A stretch of DNA of 64,000 bases from CBDUXT01 sp965371245 (GCA_965371245.1 CBDUXT010000004.1:1-64000); one strand, 5' to 3'; positions 41,558 to 50,438 are shown, counted from the stretch's first letter. Notes: generated by a model not told the origin, from the letters alone. Numbers and translations are program-made.

Positions 41558-41856
41558 CAAGCTACGTTCCGACTGGCGACCCCGAGCCGGCGAAGCGTCC
41601 CGCCCAACGGGGTCTCGAACACGCGACGACAGCGGCCGCGCGGGCTCCAATATATCCAGCCGCGGCGCAGGCTTCAAGCCGGGGATCGACCGCCGAACCG
41701 TGCGTCCGGGGGTAGGGCAGGCTATTGCCCGCCGCAACATGATCCAGCGTAGACGTCGGGCCGAGGCCGAGCGACTCGGCTGGAAATGATTACCGCTTCG
41801 CAGTAAAGAACATCGATGACCGAAGGGTTGACAGCTTGTAAGGTTCTGGAGTTTGT

Positions 41857-42978
41857 ATGATGACATGTGTGCGTTACCATCGCGGCGCGTTTCCGCCGTC
41901 GAAGCTGGATTGGCTGCAACTGGTGCCGTTGCTTGGCCCGGCCAGCGCTGCGCTCGCGCGTTACGACGGCGTGCTGAGCGCCATCCCAAACCCTGAGGTG
42001 CCGCTGTCACCGCTGACCACGCAAGAGGCGGTCCTGTCAAGCCGTATCGAGGGAACGCAGGCGACGATGACGGAGGTTCTGGAGTTCGAGGCCAAGGACG
42101 AGCCGGGCGAAACCGACGAGCGAAAGGCCGCTGACATCTACGAGGTGTTGAATTACCGTCAGGCCATACGACAGGCGAAAGATATGCTGGCTAAGCTCCC
42201 GTTGTCCGGGCGGCTGATTCGAGCGGCGCATAAGACATTGCTTCAAGGCGTTCGCGGGAAAAACAAATCGCCTGGGGAGTACCGGCGTATACAGAATTGG
42301 ATCGGACCGCTGGATTGTACGGAAGGCGACGCGCGTTTCGTGCCCATCGGCCCCGGCGACCTGCCCGACGGCATGTCGGCCTGGGAGAAGTATCTCAACG
42401 GCAAGGAGCCGGACGGTTTGGTGCAACTGGCGATGGTCCACGCGGAGTTCGAGGCGTTGCATCCGTTTCTGGACGGCAACGGGCGGCTGGGGCGAATGCT
42501 CATCCCGCTGTTTCTGTTTGAGCGTAAGCTGTTGGCGACGCCAACGTTCTATCTGAGTGCCTACCTCGAAGCCCGGCGGGAGGAATACTACGACCGCCTC
42601 CTGGCGATTTCGCGCGACGGCGACTGGACGGGTTGGTGCGTCTTCTTTCTTGGCGCGCTCATCGCCCAAGCGGAATCGAACACGCGCAAGGTCAAAGAGA
42701 TTCTTGATCTGTACGAGACCAGGAAGAGCTGGATCGTCGATCAGACACATTCGCAACACGCGATCCGTGCGCTGGACTTCATCTTCGATCGCCCCATTTT
42801 TAGTTCGTCGGATTTCGTTGCCCATGCGGATATACCCAAGGGCACGGCCCGACGCATTTTGACCGTACTCCGCGACGGGCGGTTACTCCGGGTCGTCCGG
42901 GAGGCGTCCGGTAGAACCACGGCGGTTCTGGTTTTTCCAGAGTTGCTGAATATCGCGGAAGGGCAGGAGGCGTTTTGA
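41857..42978 (+). CDS. Fic-domain AMPylase with N-terminal inhibitory helix
   Basis: 373 residues. The Fic motif HPFLDGNGRLGR (HxFxDGNGRxxR) is intact, so nucleotidyl transfer (usually AMPylation) is likely. An N-terminal inhibitory motif SxxxEG is present (VLSSRIEGTQATMTEV), typical of class II Fic proteins which hold themselves in check. The C-terminal ~90 residues form a winged-helix-like region (DFVAHADIPKGTARRILTVL), perhaps DNA-binding. No separate antitoxin is seen. The sequence here and onward is less GC-rich than the flanks, which suggests horizontal acquisition. Confidence 0.87.
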   Translation: MMTCVRYHRGAFPPSKLDWLQLVPLLGPASAALARYDGVLSAIPNPEVPLSPLTTQEAVLSSRIEGTQATMTEVLEFEAKDEPGETDERKAADIYEVLNYRQAIRQAKDMLAKLPLSGRLIRAAHKTLLQGVRGKNKSPGEYRRIQNWIGPLDCTEGDARFVPIGPGDLPDGMSAWEKYLNGKEPDGLVQLAMVHAEFEALHPFLDGNGRLGRMLIPLFLFERKLLATPTFYLSAYLEARREEYYDRLLAISRDGDWTGWCVFFLGALIAQAESNTRKVKEILDLYETRKSWIVDQTHSQHAIRALDFIFDRPIFSSSDFVAHADIPKGTARRILTVLRDGRLLRVVREASGRTTAVLVFPELLNIAEGQEAF

Positions 42979-43074
42979 GGATCATCTGTGCGCCTCAAAG
43001 TGATTTGTGTTGCATGGATCGAATAGTATGTAACACAAAGCGATTTGAGTCGCGCCTGCACGACACAAAACCGG

Positions 43075-43108
43075 TTGTGGATCATAATTCGTCGAGAATG
43101 ATCCACAA
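43075..43108. promoter_or_regulatory. 11-bp inverted repeat upstream of the AAA/TOPRIM-like operon
   Basis: TTGTGGATCAT (43075-43085) and ATGATCCACAA (43098-43108), 12-nt spacer, about 75 bp upstream of the chimeric ORF. The size and symmetry suit an operator; a hairpin role as a Fic terminator is the alternative. AT-rich for this window. Confidence 0.45.
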
Positions 43109-43184
43109 GCAGCTTGGGCGCGCCGCCGTGAGCCGCAACGGCTCTGGCGCTAGGTCCGGTAACCAAGAAGCATCTACGGGGGTT

Positions 43185-43469
43185 ATGCCCAAGCACAGAT
43201 TCCAGATCGACCAGCTTATCATCACCTCACCGTACGAGGAGCCATCGACGTGCTGGGGCTACGACCGGGAAGTGCAGTTGTTCGAGCGCAAGGACGGCTG
43301 GGCGCGGCTGGTGAAGAGCCTCAAGGCCGAGATCGACGAGGAATCGATTCAAGCGTACCGCGGAACGGTGTCGCTCCCGCTCGAGCCGGATGACCGCAAG
43401 CGTATGACGGTGAAGCTCATCGACGACCGTGGGGTCGAGGGGCTGAGAATTGTGGAGGTGGCGGCATGA
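43185..43469 (+). pseudogene. Chimeric res(N-term)-mod(C-term) scar 1
   Basis: 94 codons. Residues 1-29 (HRFQIDQLIITSPYEEPS, WGYDRE) match the N-terminus I recall for restriction helicase subunits ('..RRFQIDQLIINSPYEEPS.YW.YDRE'). Residues 30-94 (VQLFERKDGWARLVKSLKAE, then VSLPLE, KLIDDRGVEGLRIVEV) match the very C-terminus of partner site-specific DNA methyltransferases ('..DDRGIESLKIVEV'). The frame is kept open, so a small protein could be made. The stop overlaps the AAA gene by 4 bp (ATGA), as a real upstream mod gene would. I read it as an in-frame deletion product of a res-mod pair. Confidence 0.6.
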
Positions 43470-44623
43470 TTTTTTCACACATTACGCTGAAGAATTGGCG
43501 TAACTTCCAGGCTGTTGATGTGCTGTTGGGCGATCGTGTTTTTCTGGTAGGACCCAACGCGTCGGGGAAGTCAAACTTCTTGGATGCTTTTCGGTTCCTG
43601 CGAGACATTGCCAAGCCGGGAGGAGGGCTGCAAAGAGCAGTTGGCGATCGTGGGGGCTTATCTAAGATCAGGTGCCTCGCGGCGAGAAGATATCCGGATG
43701 TAGAGATCGATGTGACGCTGAGTTCCTCGCCCGACAACGGCACCAAGTGGCGATACGCCATCGGAATCAAACAAGAAACGAGTGGTCACCGCAGGCCATA
43801 CCTAGCATATGAAAGAGTGTGGAAGAACGGGACCGCAATTCTCGATCGTCCGGACAAGGCCGACCTGACTGATTTCGAGCGATTGACGCAGACGCACCTC
43901 GAGCAGATCAGTGCCAACATTGGTTTTCGAGACGTTTCACGGTTCCTCGAATCCGTCTTGTACCTCCATGTTGTTCCTCAACTTATTCGCCATCCGAGAG
44001 CGTTTACGGGTCCAGGACTTTCGGGGGATCCCTTCGGGCGTAGCCTTCTCGAACGGATTGGAAAGACGAATGACCGAACGAAGAAATCCCGCCTGAAGAA
44101 GATCGAGACCGCGCTACGGATTGCTGTTCCGCAACTCAAGGAGCTCTCGTACATTGTGGATACTGCGGAAGGAGGGATTCCACATCTTGAAGCCGTGTAT
44201 GACCACTGGCGTCCGCAGGGGGCGAAGCAACGGGAGAGCGAGTTTTCCGATGGTACGCTGCGGTTGGTGGGGTTACTGTGGTCGTTGCTGGAGCGCGAAG
44301 CACCGCTTCTATTGGAAGAGCCGGAACTTTCGCTGAACACGGCAATCGTCCGAAAGCTACCGGCGCTGATCCATCGCATGACCCGTAAGAATAAACGTCA
44401 GGTGCTGATCAGTACGCACAGCGCTGATCTCTTGTCGGACAAGGGAGTTGGTAGCGATGAGGTGTTGCTGCTCTCGCCGAGCCCCGAGGGGACGACCGTA
44501 CACCGCGCAGCCGAGAGCAAGGAAATAAGTGATCTGTTGGATGGCGGCATGTCCATCGGCGACGCCGCCCTGCCGCGAATCGATCCGAAAAACGTCGGGC
44601 AGCTGCTACTCTTTGAAGAATGA
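43466..44623 (+). CDS. AAA/ABC-type ATPase of candidate defence pair
   Basis: 385 residues, RecF/SMC-like AAA family: Walker A VGPNASGKSNFLDAFRFLRD, signature SDGTLRLVGLLWSLL, Walker B PLLLEEPELSLN, and the STHSADLL switch His. There is no nuclease domain in the protein itself. It starts at an ATGA overlap with the chimeric ORF and ends at an ATGA overlap with the TOPRIM-like gene, so the set is translated together. The architecture is like OLD-, Gabija- or PARIS-type systems where an ATPase works with a TOPRIM protein, but I cannot assign one of those. GC is lower than the flanks. Confidence 0.78.
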   Translation: MIFSHITLKNWRNFQAVDVLLGDRVFLVGPNASGKSNFLDAFRFLRDIAKPGGGLQRAVGDRGGLSKIRCLAARRYPDVEIDVTLSSSPDNGTKWRYAIGIKQETSGHRRPYLAYERVWKNGTAILDRPDKADLTDFERLTQTHLEQISANIGFRDVSRFLESVLYLHVVPQLIRHPRAFTGPGLSGDPFGRSLLERIGKTNDRTKKSRLKKIETALRIAVPQLKELSYIVDTAEGGIPHLEAVYDHWRPQGAKQRESEFSDGTLRLVGLLWSLLEREAPLLLEEPELSLNTAIVRKLPALIHRMTRKNKRQVLISTHSADLLSDKGVGSDEVLLLSPSPEGTTVHRAAESKEISDLLDGGMSIGDAALPRIDPKNVGQLLLFEE

Positions 44624-45249
44624 ATCCGATCCCGATTAATCTTGTCGTCGAAGACGAGTTGAGCGAAGCTGTGGCTCGCAAACTGTTGGAGTCAAGTTCT
44701 CAATCCTATGCGCTCAGAATCGTCTACAGCCGAGGTGGACACGGGTACATCAAGAAAAACATCGGCGGCTTCAACAACGCTGCGAAGGCGACGCCATTTC
44801 TTGTTATGACGGACTTGGACACTGAGGATTGTGCCCCAGGGCTTATCGAGAAATGGCTCAACAAACGAACTCTTCAGCCCAATCTGCTCTTCCGCGTTGC
44901 GATCAAGGAAGTGGAAGCGTGGCTCCTCGCGCACCGACGCGCGTTCGCCGAGTTTGTCGGAGTGCGCGACGGGCTGGTGCCGAGAAATGTGGAGCAAATC
45001 GCCGACCCTAAGAGGAAGCTGATCGATATCGTGCGAACGTCGCGGCGAAAGCGGATCCGCGAGGACATCGTTCCTCCGCAGGGCAGCACGCGTGAGCAGG
45101 GGCCGGACTACAACGGACGTTTGGTCAGATTCGTCGATGACCACTGGAATCCACGAGATTGTGCGAATGTTTCCCGTAGCCTGGAGAAGGCGATTCACTG
45201 CATTGATTCGTTCGTGCCTAGTTGGATGTCACCGAGCGAGGAGGACTAG
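44620..45249 (+). CDS. TOPRIM/DUF4276-like partner of the AAA ATPase
   Basis: 209 residues. Acidic motifs suit a TOPRIM-like nuclease: Glu in NLVVEDELSEAVARKLLE and Asp-x-Asp in FLVMTDLDTEDCAPGLIEKW. KEVEAWLLAHRRAFAEF and DPKRKLIDIV follow, a pattern I recall from DUF4276-like proteins paired with AAA ATPases. Catalytic activity is not proven. The ATG overlaps the ATPase stop. A second res-mod scar follows 42 bp downstream. Confidence 0.65.
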   Translation: MNPIPINLVVEDELSEAVARKLLESSSQSYALRIVYSRGGHGYIKKNIGGFNNAAKATPFLVMTDLDTEDCAPGLIEKWLNKRTLQPNLLFRVAIKEVEAWLLAHRRAFAEFVGVRDGLVPRNVEQIADPKRKLIDIVRTSRRKRIREDIVPPQGSTREQGPDYNGRLVRFVDDHWNPRDCANVSRSLEKAIHCIDSFVPSWMSPSEED

Positions 45250-45290
45250 GACAGCGATCGAGTATTGTTCCGCCTGAAGTCGGGAGGATT

Positions 45291-45410
45291 ATGGCCGAAC
45301 GAAGATTCCAGATCGACCAACTCATTATCAACTCTGCGAACGAAAAGCCCTCGATGTACTGGAGCTACGACCGGGGCATCGAGAGTCTGAAGATGGTGGA
45401 GGTGGGGTGA
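45291..45410 (+). pseudogene. Chimeric res(N-term)-mod(C-term) scar 2
   Basis: 39 codons. Residues 1-28 (AERRFQIDQLIINSANEKPS, YWSYDR) are a second, diverged copy of the restriction-helicase N-terminus in scar 1. The rest (GIESLKMVEVG) is the last ~11 residues of the methyltransferase C-terminus. The joint lies in GACCG-GG, a stretch both parent genes are expected to share (…YDR-E… and …DDR-G…). GGGAGG precedes the ATG. After it, 45411-45539 shows no gene. Confidence 0.6.
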
Positions 45411-45539
45411 TACGTGCAGTCCGTAAAGCGAAGTGGGCCGATCGACGCGGAGATCCTATCTCCGGGGGAGTGATCCTACGCTACATTGCACGACACCGTA
45501 GTACAACGCGCCAGGTCACGCCACGTCGATGCTCCGTAC

Positions 45540-48392
45540 CTACATCCGATACGCTTCATCCGTCGGCCTAAGCGGCCTACCCAGCCAAAGCGGCCTGCGA
45601 AGTCCCTCGGGGCCGGCCGTGGCGCGGGTCTTTTCCAGCCATTCGCGATAGACGGCCATGGACTTTTCCGTGTCCACGAAGACGTCGCCGGCTGCGTCTT
45701 CGGGTGACGCGCGGTTGACAGTCACCTTCTGGTGCCAGCAGTGCATGCCGCTGATGGGATCGGGGTGGACCGGGAAGGTGAGGTTCTGCGGCACGCCGCC
45801 GTCTCGCCACCAGATGCGGCGGCTGTCCGGGTCGCTGCTTGCAAAGGGCGCGGGTCCGGCATCACGGCGAAGGCGCCATTTGCCGGGCGAGGGTTGTTCG
45901 AGGAAGACGACCGAACCGCTCCAGCGGGCGGCGGGCGGATCCTGGCGGCGGCGCCACCGGCCCAGATGGTGCGAGCAGGCCACCACCCCGGGTCGGATGG
46001 CCTCGGTCACCCAGACCTTATCGACGAAGTGGCCGATCTGGGTGGTGACGCGGGCCAGGTCGCCGGTTCTGAGCCCCAGCCGCTTCGCGTCCTTGGTGTG
46101 AATCCACAGCGGGTTGCGCTGCGAGATTTCGTTGAGCCACTTGGCCGACCCGCTACGGGTGTGAATGAGCGTGGGCAGACGAAACGTCGGCAACAGGCAG
46201 AACTCGTCCTCGGCGTAGTCGGCCGGCTTGGCGGGGATGTGGCTGGGGATGTAGCCGGGGACGGCGTACTCCTTCCAGCCCCATTCGGTGAGCGTCGGGC
46301 TGTAAACCTCCAGCCGGCGCGACTCGGTGGCGAACCCCTCGACGGCCACGCCGTCAATCTCGATGCCGACGCGCGTGCCACTCTTTGTCACCACGCCCGT
46401 GCCGGGATCGACCTTGGTTCCCTCGAGTTCCGCGTCGCTCAGGCGGCGCTCGTGCCGGTCGTACACTTTGCCCTTCACTTCGAACGCGCCGTACCGACGC
46501 ATGTATTGGAGGGGCGATAGACCTTCTTCCTTGGCGGCCTCGGGCAGACCCTCCACGCGGTCGAAGATGTGACCGTAGTATTCCTCGACGGTCAGTGGCT
46601 CACCGGGGTGCTCGACGCTCTCGAAGTACTTGCGAATGCCCAGCTCGCCGTCCGGATCGATCGCCAAAGAGAGTGCGATCCAGAACTCGTCTTCTTCCCA
46701 CACCTCGCCGGGGTTGGCGTCGCGCGTGTCGGCCACCTTCTTCCCGTCGGCTTCCATCGCGGCGCGGAGCACGGGCTGGCGGAAGGCGATCCAGGTGGCC
46801 GCGTGTGTTTCGTAGGTGGTCAGATCGTGCCGCTCCGGCCCGTGACCCATCGGCAGCACGTAATCGGCAAAGAAGGCCGTCTCGTTCCAGGTGGGCGTCA
46901 TGGCGACGTGCAGGCCGATCTTCGATTCGTCGGAGAGCACGTCGATCCAGGTGAAGCCGTCGGGATAGGTCCAGACGGGGTTGAACACGCGGGTGAAGTA
47001 GACGTCGATGCGGCCACGGCCTTCCTTGAGAAAGTGCGGCAGCAGAAAACTCAGCTCATGGTGACTCAATGGGTATTCCTTCGGCCAGTGCAACTCGTTC
47101 CACTGGTCGGTGGGCGGCGGCGGGTTGATGAGGTTGGCTTTGTACTTGTGCCAGGCGCTGGGGCTGGTGCCGCCGCGGGTGCCGAAGCTTCCGGTCAGCA
47201 TGTGCAGGAGTGTCAGACACCGGGCAGTCTCCCATCCGCCCAGGTGGGCGCTGGCCGCCCCGCGCCAGGTGTGAGAGCAGAAGCGTGAGCCGGCCTCACC
47301 GATCAGCCGGGCGACTTCGACGACTTGCCGCTGGGACACGCCGCACTCTTCCTCGACGAAGGCCGGCGTGAAGGACTCATATCGCTCCCGCAGCGCGTCG
47401 AGGAACGTATCGACGGTGGCCTCACGTTCGGGATGACACTCGGCCAGGTAGGTGCGCCAGTTCGTCCATCGCTCGACATAGCGTCGATCAACGAGGCCTT
47501 CGTCAAGAATGATCTTTGCGAAGCCCAGGATGAGCGCCGCCTCGGTGCCGGGTCTGGGCGCGAGCCAATAGTTGGCCATGGAGGCCGTGTTGGAAAGCCG
47601 CGGATCGACGACGGCCAGGCGCGTGCCCCGCTTTAGCGCTTGGGAAATACGCTGGGCGTGGGGGTTGAAGTAGTGGCCGCTTTCGAAGTGAGCGTTGAGG
47701 GCCAGGATGAACCGTGCGTTGGCATAGTCGGGCGACGGTCGGTCGTAGCCGGAGGCGATGGCATACCCGAACCGTGCGCCGGACGAGCAGATGTTGGTGT
47801 GGCTGTTGTGACCGTCGATGCCCCACGCCCGCAGGACGCGATCCATGAATCCCTCGGAGCCGGGTCGCCCGACGTGGTAGACCACTTCGTTTTGGCGGTT
47901 TTCCTGCAACGCCTTGCGAACCCGACCGGCGATGTCGGCGAGCGCGTCGTCCCACGACACCGCTTGCCACTGCCCCGACCCGCGTGGCCCCTCGCGCTTC
48001 AGCGGCGTAAGAATGCGGTCCGAATCGTGGATCTGGTTGATCGTCGCCGGACCCTTGGCGCAGTTCTTCCCTCGGCTGCCGGGATGGCGCGGATTACCCT
48101 CGAACTTGCGGATAGTATTCGTCTTCTTATCGACGTAGGCCAGCAAGCCGCACGCGCTCTCGCAGTTGAAGCAGGTCGTCGGGACCAGACGGTATCGGTG
48201 TTCGATGGCCGCCCGAGGCCACTTCCGCGCGTCATACTCGGCGTGGTCGTGCCACTGATCGGGCGAGGGGTATCGCCGAAGCGGACCGACATCGGGAAGT
48301 TGGTGCGATCCGTCCGCGGTCTTGGTGTCAGGAATCAACCCGAGCCCAACGGCCGCCCGCTCGATCCAACCGACTTTGGGATGATAAGGCAT
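45540..48392 (-). CDS. Molybdopterin oxidoreductase catalytic subunit (Psr/formate dehydrogenase-like)
   Basis: 950 residues, DMSO-reductase superfamily. N-terminal 4Fe-4S site CFNCESACGLLAYV...GKNCAKG (C-x2-C-x3-C ... C), then molybdopterin domains with GRPGSEGFMDRVLRAWG and NICSSGARFG (Cys possibly the Mo ligand), and a C-terminal dinucleotide-binding domain with LNEISQRNPLWIHTKDAKRL. No twin-arginine signal is visible, so it may act in the cytoplasm or export via its partner. The substrate is unknown; the clade resembles polysulfide/thiosulfate reductase or formate dehydrogenase. The gene encoding the FeS/membrane subunit lies upstream (48507-50027), the likely operon mate. Confidence 0.85.
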   Translation of the reverse strand: MPYHPKVGWIERAAVGLGLIPDTKTADGSHQLPDVGPLRRYPSPDQWHDHAEYDARKWPRAAIEHRYRLVPTTCFNCESACGLLAYVDKKTNTIRKFEGNPRHPGSRGKNCAKGPATINQIHDSDRILTPLKREGPRGSGQWQAVSWDDALADIAGRVRKALQENRQNEVVYHVGRPGSEGFMDRVLRAWGIDGHNSHTNICSSGARFGYAIASGYDRPSPDYANARFILALNAHFESGHYFNPHAQRISQALKRGTRLAVVDPRLSNTASMANYWLAPRPGTEAALILGFAKIILDEGLVDRRYVERWTNWRTYLAECHPEREATVDTFLDALRERYESFTPAFVEEECGVSQRQVVEVARLIGEAGSRFCSHTWRGAASAHLGGWETARCLTLLHMLTGSFGTRGGTSPSAWHKYKANLINPPPPTDQWNELHWPKEYPLSHHELSFLLPHFLKEGRGRIDVYFTRVFNPVWTYPDGFTWIDVLSDESKIGLHVAMTPTWNETAFFADYVLPMGHGPERHDLTTYETHAATWIAFRQPVLRAAMEADGKKVADTRDANPGEVWEEDEFWIALSLAIDPDGELGIRKYFESVEHPGEPLTVEEYYGHIFDRVEGLPEAAKEEGLSPLQYMRRYGAFEVKGKVYDRHERRLSDAELEGTKVDPGTGVVTKSGTRVGIEIDGVAVEGFATESRRLEVYSPTLTEWGWKEYAVPGYIPSHIPAKPADYAEDEFCLLPTFRLPTLIHTRSGSAKWLNEISQRNPLWIHTKDAKRLGLRTGDLARVTTQIGHFVDKVWVTEAIRPGVVACSHHLGRWRRRQDPPAARWSGSVVFLEQPSPGKWRLRRDAGPAPFASSDPDSRRIWWRDGGVPQNLTFPVHPDPISGMHCWHQKVTVNRASPEDAAGDVFVDTEKSMAVYREWLEKTRATAGPEGLRRPLWLGRPLRPTDEAYRM

Positions 48393-48412
48393 TAGGAAAT
48401 CCTTCGGGTTGC

Positions 48413-48504
48413 AGTTATCAGTGAACAGTTATCAGTTGTCAGTACGGAGTTGCCAGTGGTCAACCGCCGTAACGCTCTTCACTGACAACTGACCACTGAT
48501 AACT
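48413..48504. repeat. Large inverted repeat between the two oxidoreductase genes
   Basis: GTTATCAGTG (48413-48422) and AGTTGTCAGT (48434-48443) pair with CACTGATAAC (48493-48502) and ACTGACAACT (48481-48490). An internal direct repeat of AGTTATCAGT is also present. The CAGTTATCAGT / ACTGACAACTGA pattern resembles dispersed intergenic repeats in many environmental genomes. It may tune expression of the downstream catalytic gene. Confidence 0.65.
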
Positions 48505-48506
48505 TC

Positions 48507-50027
48507 TTAACTTAATGGAATCTGTTGCGGCGCCTGGATCAACAGATGCGACTTGATCGAGATGCCGAACAGAACCAACAGTGCCGCGAGGACGTAGCTT
48601 CCACCGAACACGACCAAGCCGGCCGGGAAGAGCAGCCCCAACAGGACCACGCCGCCCCAGAAGTCGCGCCGGTACACACCCTTCAGAACCATCCGCGCCG
48701 CGGCGTGGGCGCCCTTGCTATGGTGCGTGATGCCCAGCTCCGCCACCAGAAGCGCGGCTAGCATGCCGACCGATGCACATAGCCAACCCCGCGCTGTGGC
48801 CTCGTTGAGCCCGCCGGAAAAACCAAGGCGGCCCAAAATGGTCAGGGTGGCCGTTCCCGCCGCCAGGGCGTCAGCCAGAAAAACGACGCTGAGCAGCGGA
48901 TTCTGCCAATGATCTCGCCCCTTCGCCTGCGCGAGCAGGAAGGCCGTGTACACGGCGACCCAAACGCTGGCCACGGAGACCACCGCCCCGAAAACAAGCT
49001 GTGTCGCGCGGCTGGCATCGGTCGCGGAAACCCATGCGACGACCGGGACCAGAACGCTGAAGACGAAGATGAGGTAGGCGCCGCGTACCAGCCAACTCCT
49101 CCACTGGGGGCGAAGCAGAACGTAGAGAAAGCGGGTGGGTTTTTTCAGGTCGCCGACAAGCAGAACCCCGGTCAGCGCCAGAAAACCAAGTGAGATGGCG
49201 GCCGCGGCGGGTGGCAGAACCTGCCGCGCCCCACCGAGCCAGAACGAAAGGAACGCCACCACGACGACACCGGCGGAGATGGCCTTGGTGGTGATGTACG
49301 CCGAAACCATCCAGCCCCACGGCGTCCCCTTGGGTTTGACGTCGTACACACGTCGTGCGCGGGCGGCGCCATCCTCGGCCTCACGGCGGGCATCCTCCAG
49401 AGCGCCCGCGGGCAGGCCGGTGGTCGTCCCACCCCAGAGGTAGTCGCCCGACGGACCCGCCTGGGCGGGATCCATGGCCGCCGTCTCTCCGCCGACATAG
49501 AACAGCTTGGGCTTGGTGCCCTTCTCGACCTTGGGGTACTGAACGGGCTCCCCGCGATCGAGGCGCGAGATGCGGCTGCCGGGGTCGTCGAGATCGCCCG
49601 ACACGATGGCCTCGACCGGGCAGACCACGACGCACGCCGGCTCGTACCCGCGATCCACACGGTGGGTGCAGTAGTTACACTTGGCGGCCGTGTGCGTCGC
49701 GGGATCGATGTAGATCGCGTCGTAGGGGCACGCCTGCATGCACGCCTTGCAGCCGATGCATCGATCCGCGTTGAAATCGACGATGCCGTCCGGGCGCTGG
49801 TAGAGCGAGGTGACCGGGCAGATCGTCACGCACGGTGCGTTCTCGCAGTGGTTGCAGCGCTGAACGCTGAAGCTGCGGTGTGCGTCGGGGAAGGTTCCCT
49901 TCTCGATGTACTTGACCCACGTACGGTTGACGCCGATCGGAACCGATTGCTCCGACTTGCACGCCACGGTACATGCGTGACACCCGATGCACACTCGATT
50001 GTCGATCGCGAAACCCAGCCGCGCCAT
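48507..50027 (-). CDS. Fused FeS (PsrB-like) and NrfD-type membrane subunit
   Basis: 506 residues. The N-terminal ~190 form a four-cluster ferredoxin like PsrB/DmsB: CIGCHACTVACK, CNHCENAPCVTICPV, CIGCKACMQACPYDAIY, CNYCTHRV...ACVVVCPVEAI. A linker leads to a membrane half of about eight helices that begins with GWMVSAYITTKAISAGVVVV, a NrfD/PsrC-like start. The electron-transfer and quinone-binding anchor subunits of this oxidoreductase are therefore one protein. It is first in the two-gene operon, with the catalytic subunit 115 bp downstream. Confidence 0.85.
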   Translation of the reverse strand: MARLGFAIDNRVCIGCHACTVACKSEQSVPIGVNRTWVKYIEKGTFPDAHRSFSVQRCNHCENAPCVTICPVTSLYQRPDGIVDFNADRCIGCKACMQACPYDAIYIDPATHTAAKCNYCTHRVDRGYEPACVVVCPVEAIVSGDLDDPGSRISRLDRGEPVQYPKVEKGTKPKLFYVGGETAAMDPAQAGPSGDYLWGGTTTGLPAGALEDARREAEDGAARARRVYDVKPKGTPWGWMVSAYITTKAISAGVVVVAFLSFWLGGARQVLPPAAAAISLGFLALTGVLLVGDLKKPTRFLYVLLRPQWRSWLVRGAYLIFVFSVLVPVVAWVSATDASRATQLVFGAVVSVASVWVAVYTAFLLAQAKGRDHWQNPLLSVVFLADALAAGTATLTILGRLGFSGGLNEATARGWLCASVGMLAALLVAELGITHHSKGAHAAARMVLKGVYRRDFWGGVVLLGLLFPAGLVVFGGSYVLAALLVLFGISIKSHLLIQAPQQIPLS

Positions 50028-50329
50028 GGGGTCTTCCCACCGGTTGCATGGGGCGCACCCCGCCCGGAGTGTTTGACTCGCGAGGAATTCACCGCTTCAG
50101 TTACCCGACGTCGTCGGCCGCGCCGAAGTATAGCTGCGCCCTGGGACCGCGCCCAGCCAAGGCCGCCATCGCCATCGACGCGCCCGCGATCACTCGGGCA
50201 CGGTCGTTGGGTGGGCACGAGGCACACAGCGTGACGCGCGGCAGAAGCGAGGCGCTCCCCGGCGTGTGTGTGCGGGGAGCCGAGCACTCAGACACGGCGC
50301 GTTCGATGGCTCGGTCCAGACCCGGAATT

Positions 50330-50386
50330 GTGTGGCACCGGCATCTTGCCGTTGTTTTCACGGGCGGGAAGCGCGTGCCACGCTGA
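50330..50386. repeat. GTGTGGCACCGGCATCTTGCCG cassette
   Basis: Shares its first 20 bases with the cassette at 12932. The stretch 50028-50438 shows no gene besides this cassette. Confidence 0.6.
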
Positions 50387-50438
50387 GCACTGGGATAGGC
50401 TCTTAGTCAAGACCCGTCAATCCGCGCGTGGCGCAGCG

